A stretch of DNA of 64,000 nucleotides. Source: an uncultured Oscillospiraceae bacterium (GTDB taxonomy: Bacteria; Bacillota; Clostridia; Oscillospirales; Ruminococcaceae). Position 1 is the stretch's first letter. Every line of letters starts with the position of its first letter. The stretch covers positions 1 through 64,000 of the forward strand of contig CAJTTB010000013.1 in the NCBI GenBank assembly GCA_910579175.1, given 5' to 3'. The translations under genes were made by a program, and so were the position numbers. The notes below the pieces were generated by a model, which saw only the letters and a list, made by a program, of their open reading frames with translations, did not search any database and was not told where the DNA came from. Below, in pieces: positions 60,754 to 64,000 of this stretch.

Positions 60754-62590
60754 CGCATTTTCCCCCTTTATATTCCAGTAGTTGGCTTGCTCCACATCCC
60801 GCACATTGTTCACGGCAGTTTGGTGTTGTCACTGCCTGTTGTGCCTTTATCCACTCCCGGTGTAAAAACGCTTCACTGACTCCATAATCCAGATGATTCC
60901 AAGGGAATATTTCACCATATTCCCGATGACGATTTGCGTAAAATTCCACAGTCAAACCGCATTCTTCCATCGCCTTTAACCAGCGGTCAAAATGAAAGTG
61001 TTCATCCCAACTGTCAAAATGACAGCCATTTTTCCAAGCTCGATATACCACATCGCATAAACGGCGGTCACCTCTGGCAAATACCGCCTCAAGTACAGAA
61101 GTCTTGCTTGCATGGTATTTAAAAGAAATCTTCTTAGAAGTAATATAATCTTTTATGTGCATCTGTTTTTGTACAATTGTTTCTAAGCTGTCCTGCCCAA
61201 ACCACTGAAATGGTGTGAAGGGTTTGGGAACAAAGGTGGAAACAGATACTGTCACATTGACCGCTTTTCCCTTGGTACGGTTTTCCAGATGATAATACAG
61301 TCCAATTATCTGTTGTGCAAGGTCAATGATACCCTCACAGTCCTTAATGGTCTCGGTTGGAAGTCCCAGCATAAAATACAGTTTTACACTGGTATATCCC
61401 CCTTCAAAAGCGATCTTACAGGAAGAAAAAATATCCTCTTCGGTGATATTTTTATTAATGACATCTCTCAGGCGTTGCGTTCCCGCTTCTGGCGCAAAAG
61501 TCAAGCCACTTTTACGCACCTTTTTTACCTTTTCTAATAAATCTTCTGAAAAATTGTCAATGCGCAAAGATGGCAGAGAAAGATTCACTTTATGCTCTAC
61601 AGAATAATCAATCAATTCTTCTAATAAGTCTGCAATTTTTGAATAGTCTGAAGTACTCAAAGAAGAGAGTGAAATTTCTTCATAACCAGTTGTTTCACAT
61701 AAACTCTTCCCTTGAGAACAAAGTACGTCTGGATTTTTTTCACGCAGAGGACGATAGATAAAACCTGCTTGGCAAAAGCGACAACCACGGATACAACCGC
61801 GCATAAGTTCTAACACAGCGCGATCATGAATGGTTTCAACATAAGGGACCACAAAGTTTTCTGGATAAAATGTGTGGCTCATATCCTGAACAATGCGCTT
61901 TTTAACCGTTTTGGGAGCTGGATCTTTTGCTGTAATCGCCTGTATTGTACCATCTTCATGATAAGACACTTCATAAAAAGACGGAACATAAACCCCTTCT
62001 ATCTGACAAGCCTGTTGTAAAAACTGTTGCTTATTCCAACCCAACTGTTTTGCTTTTCGATATAGGTCAACCAGTTGTACAATCACATCTTCCCCTTCTC
62101 CAAGCATAAATAAATCCACAAAATCCGCAAGTGGTTCTGGATTGCACGCGCAAGGTCCTCCAGCAACCACTAAATTTTTCAGCCGTGTTCTATCCTTTGC
62201 ATAAACGGGTATCTTTCCCAAATCCAACATATTTAGCACATTGGTAAAGGAAAGCTCATATTGTAGGGTAAACCCAATGATATCAAATTCCGAAATGGGG
62301 TCAAAGCTCTCCAACGCATAAAGTGGAATATCGGCATAACGCATTTCATTTTCCATATCTGTCCAAGGAGCAAAAACCCGCTCACACCAACAGTAATCCT
62401 GTTGATTTAACAGAGAATATAAAATTTTCATGCCCAGGTGGGACATACCCACCTCATAAGTGTCGGGAAAACAAAAGGCAAAGCGCACCTCAACTTGTGT
62501 TTTATCCTTGGTGATGCTATTGACCTCTCCTCCGACATAGCGTCCTGGCTTTTGTACATTTAATAAAATGTGTTCCAATTGATTTTTCAA
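60746..62590 (-). CDS. TIGR03960 B12-binding radical-SAM protein
   Basis: A 614-residue protein. An N-terminal cobalamin-binding-like domain (CFPDTYEVGMSHLGMKIL, LVVAGGPCACNPEPLADF) is followed by the radical-SAM core with CIRGCRFCQAGF (CxxxCxxC), VNLSLPSLRID and FAPEAGTQRLRDVINKN. A C-terminal Cys cluster (CREQCAGCGA) follows. The substrate is not known. Start is TTG after AAGGAAG. It overlaps the TIGR03936 gene by 8 nt with the chosen start, giving coupled translation. Confidence 0.92.
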   Translation of the reverse strand: MKNQLEHILLNVQKPGRYVGGEVNSITKDKTQVEVRFAFCFPDTYEVGMSHLGMKILYSLLNQQDYCWCERVFAPWTDMENEMRYADIPLYALESFDPISEFDIIGFTLQYELSFTNVLNMLDLGKIPVYAKDRTRLKNLVVAGGPCACNPEPLADFVDLFMLGEGEDVIVQLVDLYRKAKQLGWNKQQFLQQACQIEGVYVPSFYEVSYHEDGTIQAITAKDPAPKTVKKRIVQDMSHTFYPENFVVPYVETIHDRAVLELMRGCIRGCRFCQAGFIYRPLREKNPDVLCSQGKSLCETTGYEEISLSSLSTSDYSKIADLLEELIDYSVEHKVNLSLPSLRIDNFSEDLLEKVKKVRKSGLTFAPEAGTQRLRDVINKNITEEDIFSSCKIAFEGGYTSVKLYFMLGLPTETIKDCEGIIDLAQQIIGLYYHLENRTKGKAVNVTVSVSTFVPKPFTPFQWFGQDSLETIVQKQMHIKDYITSKKISFKYHASKTSVLEAVFARGDRRLCDVVYRAWKNGCHFDSWDEHFHFDRWLKAMEECGLTVEFYANRHREYGEIFPWNHLDYGVSEAFLHREWIKAQQAVTTPNCREQCAGCGASQLLEYKGGKCVE

Positions 62591-62614
62591 AAATACACTT
62601 CCTTTATTCTCTTA

Positions 62615-64000
62615 TCACAATTTTGTCATACGCTGGAGTGCAATACAAACTACAAATGAAATAACTTCATAAATACATAAGGTAAAATTGGTTAATTGAT
62701 TAAGTCCATTTAAGATAGTAAATGCAGTAAACAATAAAATCCCTACACCAATGGAGAAAAAATGGATCATAACACCCAATTGAATTGGCTTTATCAACCT
62801 CTTTGCATACAAAGCAGAATAAACATAAGCTGAAAAGGTTCCGTTGTTGGACACCGAACCGCTGACATGTTCTTTGGTATAACTGATATCGTTTACTTCT
62901 TTATGCAGTACAGATGGAATAATTTTAAATGCTCGCTCTGGTATCGCATAGACATCTGCCAATTGTTTTTGTGTCAAAAAGGGATCAACTGTTTTGACAA
63001 TACAGGTGACATCATTGTTGTATAAATCAATTAGTATATCTCGAACATCTTCATTATGTTTTAAACCAAATACAAAAGCTGCACTCAATTCTCCCCCTGT
63101 AGATAAATAGACAATATTTTTGTCTTCACCTGATGAAATATTTTGTTGCTCATAATTTCTTGTTGGTACATCAATGTTGTGATTGATCATCAGTTCTCTA
63201 GAGCCTATCAATACTCTGCGGTCCTTCATCCATGCAGATATGCCCATACCATCTTCATAAATAACGGTGTCAACTGGTTGTAAAAAATCTTTTCTACCAT
63301 TGATAATATTTAAAAATACACCACTTAAAATGCTGTGTGTTTCATATAAGACACTGGTTGCATCTAAAATTGCGCGATCGATTGCCATATTGGTAAACGT
63401 TTTGATTCCATACAAGATGACATTTTCCGGTTCAAATAATGTATCGGCATGAATGATAATGGAATTGACATCCCCAAAATTATCAACTGCATTGTAACCC
63501 AATACCGCGCACCCCAATCGGGAAAGGTCTTTTGAAGCAGTATAAAGCGGATAATTTACCATCACCAAGGGAATCACTCCGCTACCGATAATTAAAATTC
63601 CAGTAAAAGCAGTAAGCGCTACAAAAATATCAAAACCTATCATCAAAGCTACCATCGCTACAATCAAGGCAATTCCACAGACCAATGGAAGCACCGTTTT
63701 GGCAATTCGGTCACTGGTATCCTCGCTAAAGGATTCATTGAAAAAGTCCGATAAAAAAGGGGTCTTTTTATTATAAATCAAGCAGGGATAATCATTGAGC
63801 GCATTTTTAGTCAATTCATCTGCCAAGTTTTGCTGATTCATAATCGTAACAGAATACTTTTCTGAAGAGCCAGAGATAAATCGAAAATTGATTTCTATTC
63901 TGCGAAACGCAATCAACTTCCCTACCATAACTGAAATCAGTACAATTATCAAGAAAGGAACATATAAATACACAAATTGATGATTGATTCTCTCTGGCGC
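62615..64000 (-). CDS. Degenerate P-type-ATPase-like membrane protein (5' end outside window)
   Basis: The frame stays open to the right edge, so the N-terminus is missing; 461 codons are visible. The layout matches the second half of a heavy-metal-type P-type ATPase: a membrane pair at about 105-160, a cytoplasmic domain with GMGISAWMKDRRVLIGSREL (N-domain/HAD-like) and C-terminal helices. The phosphorylation motif DKTGT is absent (IIIHADTLF at that place) and GDGxND is also absent. It therefore cannot form the usual aspartyl phosphate and may have a regulatory or structural role. It lies 24 nt upstream of the TIGR03960 gene. Confidence 0.7.
   Translation of the reverse strand, partial: APERINHQFVYLYVPFLIIVLISVMVGKLIAFRRIEINFRFISGSSEKYSVTIMNQQNLADELTKNALNDYPCLIYNKKTPFLSDFFNESFSEDTSDRIAKTVLPLVCGIALIVAMVALMIGFDIFVALTAFTGILIIGSGVIPLVMVNYPLYTASKDLSRLGCAVLGYNAVDNFGDVNSIIIHADTLFEPENVILYGIKTFTNMAIDRAILDATSVLYETHSILSGVFLNIINGRKDFLQPVDTVIYEDGMGISAWMKDRRVLIGSRELMINHNIDVPTRNYEQQNISSGEDKNIVYLSTGGELSAAFVFGLKHNEDVRDILIDLYNNDVTCIVKTVDPFLTQKQLADVYAIPERAFKIIPSVLHKEVNDISYTKEHVSGSVSNNGTFSAYVYSALYAKRLIKPIQLGVMIHFFSIGVGILLFTAFTILNGLNQLTNFTLCIYEVISFVVCIALQRMTKL

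Noticed and set aside
1..64000. CRISPR array or rRNA operon
   Set aside because: No regularly spaced direct repeats with unique spacers and no rRNA-like sequence were seen; the 11-bp iterons are too short and close.

Overview
The window looks like the chromosome of a low-GC, strictly anaerobic, spore-forming member of the Clostridia, perhaps Oscillospiraceae/Ruminococcaceae-like. The taxon is an inference. It rests on pyruvate:ferredoxin oxidoreductase, a pro-sigma-K-like gene, HrcA/CIRCE-controlled groESL, the TIGR03960/TIGR03936 radical-SAM pair, LuxS, and AT-rich DNA with AAGGAGG-type ribosome binding sites.

Positions 1 to about 9470 are accessory DNA. At the left edge is the C-terminal part of a large serine recombinase. 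It is followed by a sugar-phosphate isomerase-like gene, a plasmid-style RepA-N/ParR/ParM module, a five-gene thiol/flavodoxin operon with a divergent HxlR regulator, a STAND (NB-ARC/TPR) protein split over two frames, a small element-type ORF and an HTH protein. The right boundary appears to lie inside sigK: only the N-terminal half of sigma-K is present on the minus strand, and its homology stops at the place where skin elements interrupt sigK in other spore formers. The other half of sigK is not in the window. Two operons of this block carry the same 11-bp-spaced CTCAAT-type triple repeat.

From about 9.8 kb onward the chromosome is mostly housekeeping. In order: glycogen phosphorylase; ilvC with a nearby FadR-type regulator that shares a 13-bp candidate operator; a homocysteine-methyltransferase-like gene lacking two zinc cysteines; argS-DUF1934-murI-ddl; a nucleotidyltransferase; class II aldolase; luxS; an M23/LysM/G5 cell-wall protein; a RamA-like corrinoid activator; DUF6062; an Ogg-type glycosylase; a TPP riboswitch with thiC; and nifJ. 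A decaying patch at 34.1-36.0 kb holds a membrane ORF, an acetyltransferase-like fragment and a methyltransferase broken by an in-frame TAG.

The 36-46 kb part holds a CPBP protease, a likely cystine/thiol module (YheO-like regulator, RidA, TcyP-like symporter, CoA-disulfide-reductase-like enzyme), a PdaB-like deacetylase with an altered catalytic motif, a YdbS/YdbT PH-domain pair, tRNA-Arg(ACG) and an NhaC antiporter. The 46.7-64 kb part holds a divergent HSP90 translationally coupled to a TPR protein, a frameshifted degV, CIRCE-groESL, a decayed TnpB with an omega-RNA-like tail, a GH36 alpha-galactosidase, an ABC exporter behind a 19-codon leader ORF, a nitroreductase, citrate synthase, the radical-SAM pair and, at the right edge, a P-type-ATPase-like protein without its catalytic motifs.

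No CRISPR array, rRNA or intact insertion sequence was seen. The most unusual points are the interrupted sigK with its plasmid-like element, the shared iterons, the HSP90-TPR dyad, the TnpB/omega-RNA relic and the apparently dead P-type ATPase.
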